A stretch of 64,000 nt of DNA from JAWKOK01 sp963765875 (GCA_963765875.1 CAVXYK010000004.1:1-64000), one strand, 5' to 3'. Shown: positions 1 through 9,586, counted from the stretch's first letter. Translations and numbers: made by a program. The notes: a model not told the origin generated them from the sequence alone.

Positions 1-215
1 CTGACCGGATCGGCGGGAGATAGAGATTTGTGGCTAGAATCGACGTCGGCATTGGCTAAGTATAGTGCACGGAGGTCAGTCCCTTCAACCCTGAACGATC
101 TGGCCCCTTTCAGCGGCTTCACTCTTGGCGTCCGCCGATTCCTATGCCAACCGCAGCACAACGCCAAGGATCAGGATGGTAAGAAAGAGACCCTATGCAG
201 AGTGAACGGTGGAAC

Positions 216-398
216 TCACCATTGGCCGGTTACGAAGCGCACAATACCCATGGCGATAAAACCGACACCCAACGCACCGAGCAGTGCGACCGCGACCTGT
301 CCGGTCAGTATGCCGATAGCAAGGCCAATCAACAGGCAGCCCACAAAAAAGAGGCCACTGATTCCAGTTTTCGAGGGTTCTTGATTCTCGGTAGACAT
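216..398 (-). CDS. small two-helix membrane protein
   Basis: A 60-residue protein with a short polar N-terminus (MSTENQEPSKTG) followed by two hydrophobic segments that fill the rest, so it is probably an inner-membrane hairpin. The start chosen is the second of two close ATGs because a very strong Shine-Dalgarno (AAAGGAGG) lies 8 nt before it but only 2 nt before the upstream ATG at 404. I do not recognise the family. It is the last gene of the minus-strand membrane-protein cluster that runs down from the LuxR regulator at 16465. Confidence 0.6.
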   Translation of the reverse strand: MSTENQEPSKTGISGLFFVGCLLIGLAIGILTGQVAVALLGALGVGFIAMGIVRFVTGQW

Positions 399-447
399 CG
401 TCATATCCTCCTTTGAAAAGGTTCGAACTACCTCAACCTTCTAGTTG

Positions 448-810
448 TCACCACTTCCATGCAAACCAAACTGTCACCACATTGAAGACAAGTCCAACCA
501 CGATCAAGAACTTGTCATAGGCGGAAGGGTATGTTGGCAAGCCAACGAGATTGAAAGCAAAAAGGATGACGGCCGCGATGATGGTTACCCAACGAATTAC
601 GGGATACTGAACCGTCAGGGATAGAACGACCATGATGATCGGGATCAACATCAAGACGGCGGCACCCACCCACATGATCTGAGTGGGTTCCATATCGCCC
701 ATCTTCCCTGGTTCAAAATCGCCGGCGAATATTCGCAGCACATCGCCCAGAAGGTAGGTCAACATCAGACTTACCCATAAACCTGAAAGTAGTATCCTCA
801 CATCGACCAT
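448..810 (-). CDS. DUF6326 family membrane protein
   Basis: About 120 residues with four hydrophobic helices. The opening MVDVRILLSGLWVSLM and the later GLPTYPSAYDKFLI are typical of the DUF6326 family, whose function is unknown. The ATG at 810 is preferred over a GTG at 837 because AAGGA lies 8 nt upstream of it. A second, divergent DUF6326 protein is at 6649-7080, so the family occurs twice in this cluster. Confidence 0.85.
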   Translation of the reverse strand: MVDVRILLSGLWVSLMLTYLLGDVLRIFAGDFEPGKMGDMEPTQIMWVGAAVLMLIPIIMVVLSLTVQYPVIRWVTIIAAVILFAFNLVGLPTYPSAYDKFLIVVGLVFNVVTVWFAWKW

Positions 811-934
811 TGTTGGTTCCTTCTTTCTTGCCACCACAGTTATGAAATACCTTTGTCATTTCCCGGGGATTGAATATAGCGGGATAGCGATGAGCATCGC
901 ACAGACTAGCAACGAAAAGTAAGGATGTAGCACC

Positions 935-1909
935 TTATCGGACAGGGCATTGGCACCTTGACATGCTGATAACAACTTTCCCCTGAGCGTGAACATCCTC
1001 CAGATACCGAAAGGCATCAGGGGTCTCGCTCAACCCATACGCTCTGTCGACAACCGGTGTGACCTTGCCGGCCTCTATCATCTCTTTCAGGTCAACCAGA
1101 TCTTGGTTGGCCGGGACCGCAAAATAGGGGCGTCCTTGTTGGCTTACAAGAGCCGACTGCGCAAATGCATTGATGATGAATCCTATACCGCCGTTGCTGC
1201 TGTTGGGGATGTGAACGCCGCCGGGGGCAAGTACTCGCCTGCACTCTCTCAACGAATGGTTGGCCACGTTGTCGAGGATAAGATCGTAGCGCTCTTCGCC
1301 CTGGGTAAAGTTCTCCTCGGTATAGTCGATGACGTGATCCGCGCCGATGGAGCGGACCATCTCTACGTTCCTCGTGCTGCAAACGCCGGTCACCTCAGCA
1401 CCGAGTGCCTTGGCGATCTGTACGGCAAACGTTCCCACGCCACCTGAGGCGCCATTGATCAGGACCTTTTGCCCCGGCTGCACCTTGCCCACATCACGCA
1501 GACCGCGCAGCGCGGTGACGGCGGCTGTCGGGACCGCCGCTGCTTGCTCAAACGTAAGATTGGTCGGTATGGGCACGAGGTTCTCTTCTGCTGTACACCC
1601 ATACTCGGCGCAGGCGTCGTCGCACGCACCGAATACCGCGTCACCAGGCTGAAAGCGGGTTACATTTGATCCGACGGCTTCAACATAGCCTGCTACATCG
1701 AACCCGGGAACCCAGTTCTTCGGTCTCGGAAACCCAACGCTCAACCGTGAAACATATGGGACACCCCTCATCCCGAGGACATCGCCCGCGTTGAGGGCTG
1801 CCGCCTGAACGCGCACCAGCACGTCACTTTCTTGGACCTCAGGCTTGTCGATCTCCTTGAGTTCGAGGACATCGGGTGAGCCGTAGTCGTTCTGCACAAT
1901 TGCTTTCAT
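935..1909 (-). CDS. MDR-family NAD(P)-dependent oxidoreductase (quinone oxidoreductase type)
   Basis: About 324 residues with the two-domain fold of medium-chain dehydrogenase/reductases. The GroES-like N-terminus begins MKAIVQNDYGSPDVLEL. The Rossmann nucleotide-binding motif is INGASGGVGTFAVQIAKALG. No structural-zinc cysteine cluster is visible, which fits the zinc-free quinone oxidoreductase branch that reduces quinones or enones with NADPH. The start at 1909 follows GGAGG by 5 nt; the in-frame ATG at 1927 overlaps the stop of the upstream paralogue and precedes this ribosome site. The upstream gene is a close paralogue, so the pair arose by tandem duplication and is probably co-transcribed. 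Confidence 0.9.
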   Translation of the reverse strand: MKAIVQNDYGSPDVLELKEIDKPEVQESDVLVRVQAAALNAGDVLGMRGVPYVSRLSVGFPRPKNWVPGFDVAGYVEAVGSNVTRFQPGDAVFGACDDACAEYGCTAEENLVPIPTNLTFEQAAAVPTAAVTALRGLRDVGKVQPGQKVLINGASGGVGTFAVQIAKALGAEVTGVCSTRNVEMVRSIGADHVIDYTEENFTQGEERYDLILDNVANHSLRECRRVLAPGGVHIPNSSNGGIGFIINAFAQSALVSQQGRPYFAVPANQDLVDLKEMIEAGKVTPVVDRAYGLSETPDAFRYLEDVHAQGKVVISMSRCQCPVR

Positions 1910-1923
1910 GTGAACCTCCGTTT

Positions 1924-2911
1924 TCATTGGCCGTTCTGCGCCACAGTGATGACAACTTTTCCTCTGGCATGCCCCTGCTCTAGATAGCGGATGGCATCAG
2001 GCACTTCAGGCAACGCATACTGTCTATCGATCACGGGTACCACTTTTCCGGCCTCAATTAGCTCCGCCACAGCGACTAGATCACTTTGGCTTGGCTTGCC
2101 CGATAGAGAGCGTATCTGTTTGCCACCGCGCTTTGACATCCACGATCCTAGAAGCAACGCTTGGAATATCTGCTTCGTCGAACCGCCGGCCATGACATAG
2201 ATTCCCGTTGAGTTCAATGCACGCTTGTAATCCGAAATCGGATGATATCCGTTCACAGCCAGAATCAGATCATAGTGCTGCCCATTTTGGGTGAAATTCT
2301 CCTGTGTGTAATCGATGACGTCGTCAGCGCCAATCGAATGCATCCTATCCAGATTCCTAGTGCTGCAGACGGCGGTGACTTCGGCCCCATACGACTTGGC
2401 AATCTGCACCGCAAACGTACCCACACCGCCGGATGCGCCATTGATCAGAACCTTCTGCCCCGGTTGAATCTCGACCGTCATCGCGTAGACCTTGCAGGGC
2501 GCTGACCGCCGCCATCGGTACTGCCGCTGCTTCCTCGAAGGAAATGTTGGCCGGTTTTTTGGCCAATACATCTTCAGGAGTCGACACATACTCAGCAAAG
2601 CCGCCCAAACCACACTCGCCAACGTCGCCATATACCTCGTCGCCCGGCCGAAACTCGGTCACATTGCGGCCGACGGCTTCAACCCGTCCGGCTATGTCGG
2701 CGCCAAGTATTTGATACTTTGGTTTGAACAGGCCGCCGTACATCAAGCGGATGAGAAATGGGTCCGCTCTCAGGAGGCGCCAATCTTTCGCGTTTACCGA
2801 TGCCGCATGGATTTCCACCAATACTTCATTGTCCATAGGCGTCGGCTTCTCGACGTCTTCAAGATGAAGAACTTCGGGGGGACCGTATTTTGTGTAGACA
2901 ACTGCTTGCAT
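1924..2911 (-). pseudogene. MDR-family oxidoreductase, one frameshift
   Basis: Same family as the downstream gene. The N-terminal half starts MQAVVYTKYGPPEVL with AGGAGG 7 nt upstream and reads to ALQGLRDDG. The second half resumes in another frame at EIQPGQKVLINGASGGVG and ends GKVVITVAQNGQ. One extra base near 2473 accounts for the shift, and no in-frame stop occurs elsewhere. Joined, the protein would be about 328 residues, the normal length. Its stop codon overlaps an ATG at 1927 (ATGA), so translation of the next gene may be coupled. Either a recent knock-out or a 1-nt sequence error. Confidence 0.85.
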
Positions 2912-3054
2912 ACGTATTCCTCCTGATTTCAACTATGTGGCTCATGGCACTCGTGCGCTCAATCCGTGAAACGTGATGAGTGAACAGTGTGGGCCGTCAA
3001 GTCACATCTCACGTTTCTGTCAACCAAATAGAATCCAGATGAGCCAAATTGTGC

Positions 3055-3720
3055 TCATGCGGAAACCGACGCTTCTGCCCGCCTCCTGATACCCTTCAGC
3101 ATCTCTCGCTCCATGTTGAATGCAATCGGATCGGTGAAAACGCGCCATGAAATTTCGTTGCCTGGATTGGGTTCGTAGTCCAGTCGAGAACGAAGGAGAA
3201 GGCGGCTGGTCTGTTCATCGATGGGGGCCAGAAAAAAGATCCAGATCCAGGTGGTGGGTTTGCCGGTGGGATTTGGCGTGTCGCCGCGCAGGACAAGTGC
3301 GATTCCCGAAAGGATGGCGGCCACCTCAAAGGCAGGATAGCCCTCCGGGCCAAGGCGTATTTGGTCCTCGACCTTCAGCTTCTGACAGTGGGGAAGGATC
3401 TCGTCGGCGTTCTGCATGTCGCAGCCGGCCAGATTTTCCAGCCGTTCATAGCTGTAGAGCCCACCCCGACCCTGCCCCATCTGCACCAGCCAGGGCCAAA
3501 CTTGGGCTGCCGGGGCTTGAATGGTGACGGCGCGGGTAGATTCAAGCCGAGGATCCCGCACAAGTCGGTCACCGGGCAAAGCCATAGCCACTTCCTCGGC
3601 ACTGGCGCCCCATTTGCGGTACCAGGAGCGCAATAGCGGACTGGCGACGATAGTGCCGGCAATAGACAATGCGCCCAGCGCTTCTGCGACGATGGTCGGA
3701 TTGAGACTCTTGTTCGCCAT
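3055..3720 (-). CDS. SRPBCC-like protein with N-terminal membrane segment
   Basis: 221 residues. The N-terminus carries a hydrophobic stretch (ALGALSIAGTIVAS) consistent with a membrane anchor. The remainder resembles the START/SRPBCC ligand-binding fold: STRAVTIQAPAAQVWPWLVQMGQ is the usual first strand and helix (given here in part from VTIQAPAAQVWPWL), and a basic C-terminal helix (EMLKGIRRRAE) closes it. Family members bind hydrophobic ligands, but no ligand can be inferred. No clear ribosome site precedes the start. Confidence 0.7.
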   Translation of the reverse strand: MANKSLNPTIVAEALGALSIAGTIVASPLLRSWYRKWGASAEEVAMALPGDRLVRDPRLESTRAVTIQAPAAQVWPWLVQMGQGRGGLYSYERLENLAGCDMQNADEILPHCQKLKVEDQIRLGPEGYPAFEVAAILSGIALVLRGDTPNPTGKPTTWIWIFFLAPIDEQTSRLLLRSRLDYEPNPGNEISWRVFTDPIAFNMEREMLKGIRRRAEASVSA

Positions 3721-3794
3721 ATTCTTGACCTCTCAGTCGGCTTCGACCGAATCTTTTTCGTACTCAGACGATTCGAAAAACTGGCTCTTGAAGC

Positions 3795-3896
3795 AATTGT
3801 GGGGACAGATGGAAACCCGACCTCCGGGAGGTGTCCGGGGAACATCTGGCACGACCACCGTTTTTGGACACCTCCCGGAGGTCTAGTCCCACAATT
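3795..3896. repeat. intergenic palindromic element
   Basis: A perfect 18-bp inverted repeat (3819-3836 and 3866-3883, containing CCTCCGGGAGGTGTCC) encloses a 29-bp loop. An outer imperfect pair (AATTGTGGGGAC at 3795-3806, GTCCCACAATT at 3886-3896) extends the fold to about 100 bp. It sits between two minus-strand genes. It resembles a REP/MITE-type dispersed element more than a terminator, because no T-tract follows. Confidence 0.7.
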
Positions 3897-3936
3897 CCTC
3901 AGACAGCCGAAACACTTTCAATGCACTCAACTTGCA

Positions 3937-4179
3937 TCATTTTTCTTGCTTTGAATCGACAAGATTGACCGAAAGCAAAGGCATGCCCAAGTCACGGATC
4001 TTTTTGATCAAGCCGTGCAGTGCGGCTTGATCAATGACTATGCCGCGAAGGGTTGTCGTACCATCATCTTCGTGGACGAAGGTCATGTCATCAAACCAGT
4101 CGGCCCAGCTTTCGTCGAGATGGCCTTTGAGCCTGATTTCATAACTGTCGCCATTCAACATTGATTGAGTTCTGACCAT
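3937..4179 (-). CDS. small conserved soluble protein of unknown function
   Basis: About 80 residues, acidic and without membrane segments. The core reads YEIRLKGHLDESWADWFDD and later DQAALHGLIKKIRDLGMPLL. I recall similar short proteins beside regulators and oxidoreductases in Chloroflexota, but no function is known to me. The ATG at 4179 follows GGAGG by 6 nt and lies 12 nt after the stop of the upstream membrane protein, so the two form one transcription unit. Confidence 0.7.
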   Translation of the reverse strand: MVRTQSMLNGDSYEIRLKGHLDESWADWFDDMTFVHEDDGTTTLRGIVIDQAALHGLIKKIRDLGMPLLSVNLVDSKQEK

Positions 4180-4191
4180 CACGCACCTCCG

Positions 4192-4626
4192 TCAAGATAG
4201 GGGCAGTGCTACTATCGCCAGTACAATTGTGATAGTAGCCACCAAGCCCCAAAGTGCGAGAAACAGGTAGGCTATCTTCAAAGTTTGAGGTTCGCCTATC
4301 CGTATGTCGCGCCGTCGCATCACCCAGCGAACTAGAATGCCCCGTCCGGCAAAGTATAGATACATTCCCCCGCCGATCAGTCCAAAATAGGCCCACATTG
4401 GGCTGTCCAAGACCAGTAGAAATCCGGCAAGAGGCAACGTCCAAAGGACAGCTGTATCCCAGTAGGCTTCGCCGCGCATGTCCGCATAGAACGCGGGATC
4501 CACGTCGTCTTCGGACTCAGTCAATCCCAGTGCCACGGCTCTGTCAGGCCAAAAGGTCGAGATAACTTGCCCTACATAGCCGAATCCGGCGATGATGATT
4601 AGAATGATCCCCCAGACAATGTTCAT
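4192..4626 (-). CDS. integral membrane protein, unknown family
   Basis: 144 residues with about four predicted helices: one at the extreme N-terminus (NIVWGIILIIIAGFGYVG), two in the middle and one at the C-terminus. A basic loop (RWVMRRRDIRIG) lies between helices three and four and suggests a cytoplasmic side. A ribosome site (GAGGG) lies 9 nt before the start. No family recognised. Probably co-transcribed with 3937-4179. Confidence 0.7.
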   Translation of the reverse strand: MNIVWGIILIIIAGFGYVGQVISTFWPDRAVALGLTESEDDVDPAFYADMRGEAYWDTAVLWTLPLAGFLLVLDSPMWAYFGLIGGGMYLYFAGRGILVRWVMRRRDIRIGEPQTLKIAYLFLALWGLVATITIVLAIVALPLS

Positions 4627-4651
4627 AGGTCCGTTCCCTCAGAACGCATAG

Positions 4652-5086
4652 CTAGAAGATAATGTCGAAATGCAAGACCGTCCAGGCGAAGTAGGCCAGG
4701 CCGACCAGTGACCCAAAGGGGTAAACGATTAGCCAAGTGAGGTTGATCTTCGGCTTTTCAAAACGTAGGCTTGTGGCCGTGGTCATGAAGTTGGCCCAGA
4801 CAAACCAGAAGCTGACCCATGTCAGCAGATAGTAGCCCCACCGGGGGTCTACGAACACGAGCACAATACCAATGACGCTCAAGGGGCAGGCAAAGAAGAT
4901 GTCGGCAACGGCCATGCCGTAAAACACTGGCTGTTCATGCCAATTGTCGACTGAACCATCCGGGTTCTTCATTTCTTTGCCGCGCAGCACCTGGATCTGC
5001 CAGCCCCAGATGATCAGGGCGAGCAATCCGATCAAGGCGAGCAACACGTATAGAGTAATTTGTGAGGGTATCGATAACGTTTGCAT
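4652..5086 (-). CDS. integral membrane protein, unknown family
   Basis: About 144 residues with four hydrophobic segments (LYVLLALIGLLALIIWGW first; LTWLIVYPFGSLVGLAYFAW last). A polar loop (GKEMKNPDGSVDNWHEQP) follows helix one. Start 5086 is the first ATG; a GTG three codons upstream is an alternative, and neither has a strong ribosome site. Not recognised; it fits the small-membrane-protein character of this cluster. Confidence 0.65.
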   Translation of the reverse strand: MQTLSIPSQITLYVLLALIGLLALIIWGWQIQVLRGKEMKNPDGSVDNWHEQPVFYGMAVADIFFACPLSVIGIVLVFVDPRWGYYLLTWVSFWFVWANFMTTATSLRFEKPKINLTWLIVYPFGSLVGLAYFAWTVLHFDIIF

Positions 5087-5195
5087 TTCAGCCACCGTAT
5101 TCGATCACTGTATTTGATCACTGTATCCGTTTGTCAGCTGATCAAGGTGTGCGGAATCTCGCTCAGATGATGGCGGGGCAGACACAGCCGATCTA

Positions 5196-6079
5196 TCAGG
5201 CCACCACCGGTGGGCTGTCGGCTTCACCAGCATGATTTTCGCGCCCGGACGGTCCCGTATACCCCAGCCTGCCCTTGGTTGCCAGCGTGAGCGCAATGGC
5301 CCCGATCACCTGAACCGCCAGGACCGTCACGTAGAGCGACGGATCGATGGTTGGCAGGTGGGTACCTTCTCCAGCAGCCGCAAGCGACGAATCGCTCAAC
5401 AGGATCGGGCCCAAAAATTGATCGACGCATGCCAAACGATACCGGCAATCAGGGCACTGGCATTTGTTTTGTTGTATAGCCAAGTCATATAGATGGAGTT
5501 TGCCGTGGTGCCGAACACATAGATGAGCATGAACCTGGATACGCCCATAGACGATGCCAATGCGCCAGTCACGCCCAGGGGTGCGAATAGCGCCGGCAGG
5601 TGCCATAAGCCCCATGCGACTCCGATTACCAGGCTGGCTATCAGCGGCCCATATCTGTTCTGCAAGTTCGGCAGGGCAAAGCCGCGCCAGCCGAACTCTT
5701 CTCCTACCGGCCCCTGCCAGGGCATCAACACGACCAACAGGTAGAGAGGAATCAGGTTCATTTCAGTTCGAATCATCGTAAAGGGTGGGGCCTCGCCGCC
5801 CAGAAGTAGGTAGACCCCCAGTCCGATCAAGTACAGAACAGCCGGCCCGAATATGGCCACGGCCCACAGGCTGGGACGGGCGCGCCAGCGTCCGAAAGGT
5901 CGCAAAAAATCCAGTAGACCGCGCTTGCCGCCGACGAAAATGACGATGATGAATGCCGCCACGGAGGGACCCAGATTTATCACTTCCGGGGCGATCCCCG
6001 CGTACCAGGGGAACCAACTAAAAATGAATGTCAGTATAAAGAAAATGGCAATTCGGTGTCGGTTAACGAAAGATCTCAT
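5196..6079 (-). pseudogene. CPBP family intramembrane protease, frameshift near C-terminus
   Basis: A multi-helix CPBP/Abi protease. The first motif is GPVGEEFGWRGFALP, with the paired catalytic Glu residues and Arg, and the later GVAWGLWHLPALF and GIVWHASINFW carry the metal-binding His positions. The frame breaks directly after SINFWA, where one base is missing in a GGGCCC run near 5408. The remainder (PILLSDSSLAAAGEG ... TLATKGRLGY) continues in another frame to 5196. Start 6079 is chosen because AAAGGA lies 6 nt upstream. All catalytic motifs precede the break, so even a truncated product might be active. Homopolymer context makes a sequence error plausible. Confidence 0.8.
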
Positions 6080-6189
6080 GAGATATCCTTTCTTCCAATT
6101 CGTCTGATCCAGTCGGATTCGCGACGTCTTCATCGCCTAACATCCGCCCATCTCGAAGATTCAGTAGTTCACTGTTTGGTAAAAAACGA

Positions 6190-6600
6190 GATTCTTCGCT
6201 GGACCGTTACCAGAGTGGCGTGTTCAAAACTTCCCGATTCTAAGAAACAAGCCCCGATTTCGGCAAGAGATACTTTGTCACCCCTTCGACGGGGCTCAGG
6301 GCAGGCCTGAGCGGGTTTGCAAGGACGGATTGATTCACCTGAGCGACCAACGAAGGGTCTTGACGTTGCAACCACAGATTCTTCGCTGGTCTGTCAACAT
6401 GTTCGGCCTATCGGCGCGAACGTGCTCAGAATGACAGGCCAACACTGAGCGTACCTTGTTTCTTCTTGTTATTGCGAAGCCGCGCTTCATAGGGTACTCA
6501 GAATGACAGACTCACTCTGCGCGCACCCCGTTTCCTATAGTTTTGCGAAGCCCCGCTTCGTCGGGTACTCAGAATGACAAACGTGAACTACTGAGAGTAA
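6190..6600. repeat. dispersed intergenic repeats (TCAGAATGACA type)
   Basis: This gene-free stretch between the CPBP and DUF6326 genes contains at least two near-identical units (6475-6509 and 6543-6580) of the form GCGAAGCC-CGCTTC ... GGGTACTCAGAATGACA, and a related degenerate unit around 6365-6442 with ATTCTTCGCTGG and CTCAGAATGACAG. Read on the minus strand they have the pattern GTCATTCTGAG ... GCGAAGAATCT, a short dispersed repeat seen in many environmental genomes. No coding sequence is convincing here. Confidence 0.6.
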
Positions 6601-6648
6601 TCCGCCGGCTAGTCATCCTGTCGGCCATTTCTTCTCCAGATTGGTATT

Positions 6649-7080
6649 TCAAACATCCGGTTTCGGCCATCTCCATGCATAACCGACAATCAGGGCAAGG
6701 AGCACAAGTTCTACAAGGGAACCAAGGATGTAGAAGGCCCAAGTCTCCCCGATGACGCTTCCGACTACAACGACAATATACAAAGTGCCCACAATGATGT
6801 TTGTCCATCGATTGACTCTGGCCGTCAATACCAGGGAGAGGAAAATCATCAGAGTCGGAATCGTCATCAAGACCATTGCCGAGAATGCCCATGTTTGCGT
6901 GATATCGAATTTCCACACGATGCCCGCCATGATGTCCTCTATGGCCCCCGGTTCAAATAATGCAAAAAAGTCGACATATATAAATAGAAACATCACCGCG
7001 ACCCAAAGTGCCGAAAGTTTACTCTTCACATTGACCTTCATGTCTTCCAAGGTTGTTGCGGACTTTTTGTTTGTAGTCAT
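6649..7080 (-). CDS. DUF6326 family membrane protein
   Basis: 143 residues, four helices. After a polar leader (MTTNKKSATTLEDMK), VNVKSKLSALWVAVMFLFIY is the diagnostic DUF6326 opening and MTIPTLMIFLSLVL the conserved third segment. GAGGAG lies about 9 nt before the ATG. It is the second family member in the cluster, about 30 percent similar by eye to the protein at 448-810. Function unknown. Confidence 0.85.
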   Translation of the reverse strand: MTTNKKSATTLEDMKVNVKSKLSALWVAVMFLFIYVDFFALFEPGAIEDIMAGIVWKFDITQTWAFSAMVLMTIPTLMIFLSLVLTARVNRWTNIIVGTLYIVVVVGSVIGETWAFYILGSLVELVLLALIVGYAWRWPKPDV

Positions 7081-7123
7081 TACCGGTTCTCCTCACGACT
7101 GATTCGGTGCGTTGCTGAAAGGA

Positions 7124-8326
7124 TTAAAGCACCCTCGATACTCCAGGGATTTTGCGAATGATGTAGGCGATAGCAAAGCAGATCGGGACCATGATCACGG
7201 CTGCAATGCCGAATTTAAGTAAGGGACCGAGATCGATAGCGCTCGATTCAAGCGCAAGATAGAAGCCGTACGCGAGCACAACAATGATCGGGCTGTGAAT
7301 GAGGTAGACAGCATAGCTCTGTTGAGACAGAAAATTCCCGAAGCGACTCTCTCGATTGAAGAAACGGCGAAAAAATGTGATCGAGGCCAGGCACATGCAA
7401 ACGGCAAAGATGGAGTCCCAGAGCGCATAGACCGCAGACGGCCAACTCCCATTCCCCAGAAAGCGCATCGTGCCGCCCAAAATGCCCAGGATCGGGATCG
7501 GGAACAACAATAGTGTCGCCGCGATTGCGGTCACTAAGGCGACTTGGCCCATCCGACCGGTCAAGGTTCGTAACCAGTTCCGGCGGTATGCGACCAGGCC
7601 AACAATGAAAAAACTGAGGTACTGAGGAAGGTAGGCCAGCGTCGGAAAGTCGAGCACGGATCTGCCGATCGGGACAACGATCCGTCCCAGATATGTGAGC
7701 AGAGCAAGCACCAGGATGAAGATGGTGACACCGAGGTAGCTGGGGGGCGAAGATTCTCGCTCCGAAGACGGTTGCCGATTCTGGGTCAGTTGTCGCCAAA
7801 TGGCATACCCAAAACTGAAGATTAGCAACATAGCCAAGAACCACGCGACCCCGAGGCCAATAAACTCAGGATACATTCCCCAATAGTTCTGCCACGTGAG
7901 CGGATCTGATATCCATACCGCCGGCTTCAGGTAGAGACCGATATTGGAGAACGGGTTGAGTAGAAATATCCAGACGATAAGCGGGATGCAGAGACGAATC
8001 AACCGGTCTTTCAGGAACGATCCAGTCCCCTTTCGATCAAAGGATGCCGGCGTGAAATAGCCCGCCAGCAAGAAGAGGGCGCCCATGAACCAGGCCTGGT
8101 TGAAGAGCACAAACAACACAAGCGCAAAGCCTGCCAAAGACTCACCCTTCGGCGGATCCACATACCAGAACGATAAACCTTCTCCGTAGACGATGGCCAA
8201 GTGGTGTAGGACGACGAGGATCACAAGCGCAGCGCGCAGGTAGTCGATGAAGAACAGCCGGGAACTCTTACCGATCGTTTTCGGCCGTGAAGAATTTTCT
8301 GTCGTTTGTAGGATAGTTTGACTCAT
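7124..8326 (-). CDS. acyltransferase family 3 membrane protein
   Basis: 400 residues with about ten membrane helices. The N-terminal FFIDYLRAALVILVVLHHLA matches the acyltransferase-3 (OafA/MdoC/NodX) family, in which the His of the first helix pair is required to transfer acyl groups from acyl-CoA to sugars or glucans at the membrane. The C-terminal SQQSYAVYLIHSPIIVVL is the second family signature. The closest type appears to be the glucan succinyltransferase MdoC branch, but the substrate cannot be read from sequence. A ribosome site (AGGAAG) precedes the start. Confidence 0.88.
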   Translation of the reverse strand: MSQTILQTTENSSRPKTIGKSSRLFFIDYLRAALVILVVLHHLAIVYGEGLSFWYVDPPKGESLAGFALVLFVLFNQAWFMGALFLLAGYFTPASFDRKGTGSFLKDRLIRLCIPLIVWIFLLNPFSNIGLYLKPAVWISDPLTWQNYWGMYPEFIGLGVAWFLAMLLIFSFGYAIWRQLTQNRQPSSERESSPPSYLGVTIFILVLALLTYLGRIVVPIGRSVLDFPTLAYLPQYLSFFIVGLVAYRRNWLRTLTGRMGQVALVTAIAATLLLFPIPILGILGGTMRFLGNGSWPSAVYALWDSIFAVCMCLASITFFRRFFNRESRFGNFLSQQSYAVYLIHSPIIVVLAYGFYLALESSAIDLGPLLKFGIAAVIMVPICFAIAYIIRKIPGVSRVL

Positions 8327-8368
8327 TTCACTTCCTCAGATCCTTACGTGAATTACCGATGGCTCCGC

Positions 8369-8483
8369 TGCAAAAAGTCTTTTTTTGACACGAATGGACA
8401 CGAATTAGTACGAATTTTGTCGTCGCTCCAGAGAGAAGATTCGTGAAAGTTCGTGTGAATTCGTGTCTGGATCCCTTTTTGCA
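8369..8483. repeat. imperfect inverted repeat of ACACGAAT motifs
   Basis: Outer arms TGCAAAAAG (8369-8377) and CTTTTTGCA (8475-8483) enclose two blocks of inverted GACACGAAT / ATTCGTGTC motifs around a GC-rich centre. The element lies in the gap between two minus-strand genes. A related but weaker arrangement (CACAGATTCACACAGAT) occurs at 32308-32430. Confidence 0.6.
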
Positions 8484-8530
8484 GTAGAGTCACAGATGTA
8501 CAGGAATATTCACAATGCTCCGTCGATCGT

Positions 8531-9586
8531 TCATCCCAAATGCTTCTTCGTGAAACTGAGCATTTCGTTCATCGCGTCTTCAAAATTTGCTCCTTCGTAG
8601 ATGTCAAAATGACCGATCGGATAGGTCTTCACTTCAGCTAAATCTCCCAACACGTCAGCGGCAGGTTCATACGACTTCGGCGCTGCAAGGTTGTCATGCT
8701 CGCAAGCCAGAAAGAGCGTTGGACATTGCACTTTCTTGCAAGCCTCCAGTGGATCAGGACCATGCATCAGGAAAAACAGACGGGCACAGACTTCATTCTT
8801 GAACGTCCTTGAATCTTGCGTGAGTCTGGCATATCCGTCGAAGGCTCCCGGCGCAGTAAGCATCGCCGTGGTTCCCGGACGACCAACAATCGGGAATGTA
8901 TGGGGTGAGAGGCCAAAACGCGAACGCCCCTTATCCCGTTGGGCGTGTACGAGCAGGCGCAGGAAGAAACCCAATCCTTCCCGTTCCATAAACAGTTTGC
9001 TATCGGCCTTGTGATCAATCCCTGGACATTGCGCGATCACGGCGGCGATTCGCACATCCTCGGCTGCAATAATCAGCCCGTATCCGCCGGAAGCAGAGGT
9101 ACCCCATAATACGATGTTGTCGGCATCAATTTCGCGTCGAGATCGGACATACGCAATTGCCGCGCGCAGATCATCAAGCTGGGTTGTCCTAGCGAAAAGC
9201 TGCCGGGGCAGGCCCTCGCTATCGCCGAAATATCGGTAATCGTATGTCAGAACCGCGTATCCAGCTTCGACAAAGCGCAGCGCATAGCATTCAAGAATGC
9301 AGTCCTTGGTACCGCCAAACCCATTGCTCATGATTAAGCATGGAACAGAAATTGACGTATCCTCCGGCAAATAGAGCCATGCACTGATCTTCAAGTCAGC
9401 CACAGGAATCTGCACGTCATGACGGCATGTTGGTGGACGATTACGCTCTGAGCTCTTCTTCTTTTGGTCCGTAATCGGCTGTGCAGTGACAGACAAAATG
9501 GGGGCAAAGATGATGGTGATCAGATAGATTAGGGCACCCCCAACGAGCATGCCAAGGCCGATTAGTACGCCTCTAGCGATCTTCAT
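8531..9586 (-). CDS. membrane-anchored alpha/beta hydrolase
   Basis: About 351 residues. A N-terminal hydrophobic anchor (GVLIGLGMLVGGALIYLITI) precedes an alpha/beta hydrolase domain. NGFGGTKD is the oxyanion region, GTSASGGYG carries the nucleophile Ser, and PIGHFDIYEG supplies the catalytic His. The fold resembles dienelactone-hydrolase/peptidase S15-like esterases. The ATG at 9586 is preferred over a GTG at 9607 because AAAGGA precedes it by 8 nt. Substrate unknown. Confidence 0.85.
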   Translation of the reverse strand: MKIARGVLIGLGMLVGGALIYLITIIFAPILSVTAQPITDQKKKSSERNRPPTCRHDVQIPVADLKISAWLYLPEDTSISVPCLIMSNGFGGTKDCILECYALRFVEAGYAVLTYDYRYFGDSEGLPRQLFARTTQLDDLRAAIAYVRSRREIDADNIVLWGTSASGGYGLIIAAEDVRIAAVIAQCPGIDHKADSKLFMEREGLGFFLRLLVHAQRDKGRSRFGLSPHTFPIVGRPGTTAMLTAPGAFDGYARLTQDSRTFKNEVCARLFFLMHGPDPLEACKKVQCPTLFLACEHDNLAAPKSYEPAADVLGDLAEVKTYPIGHFDIYEGANFEDAMNEMLSFTKKHLG

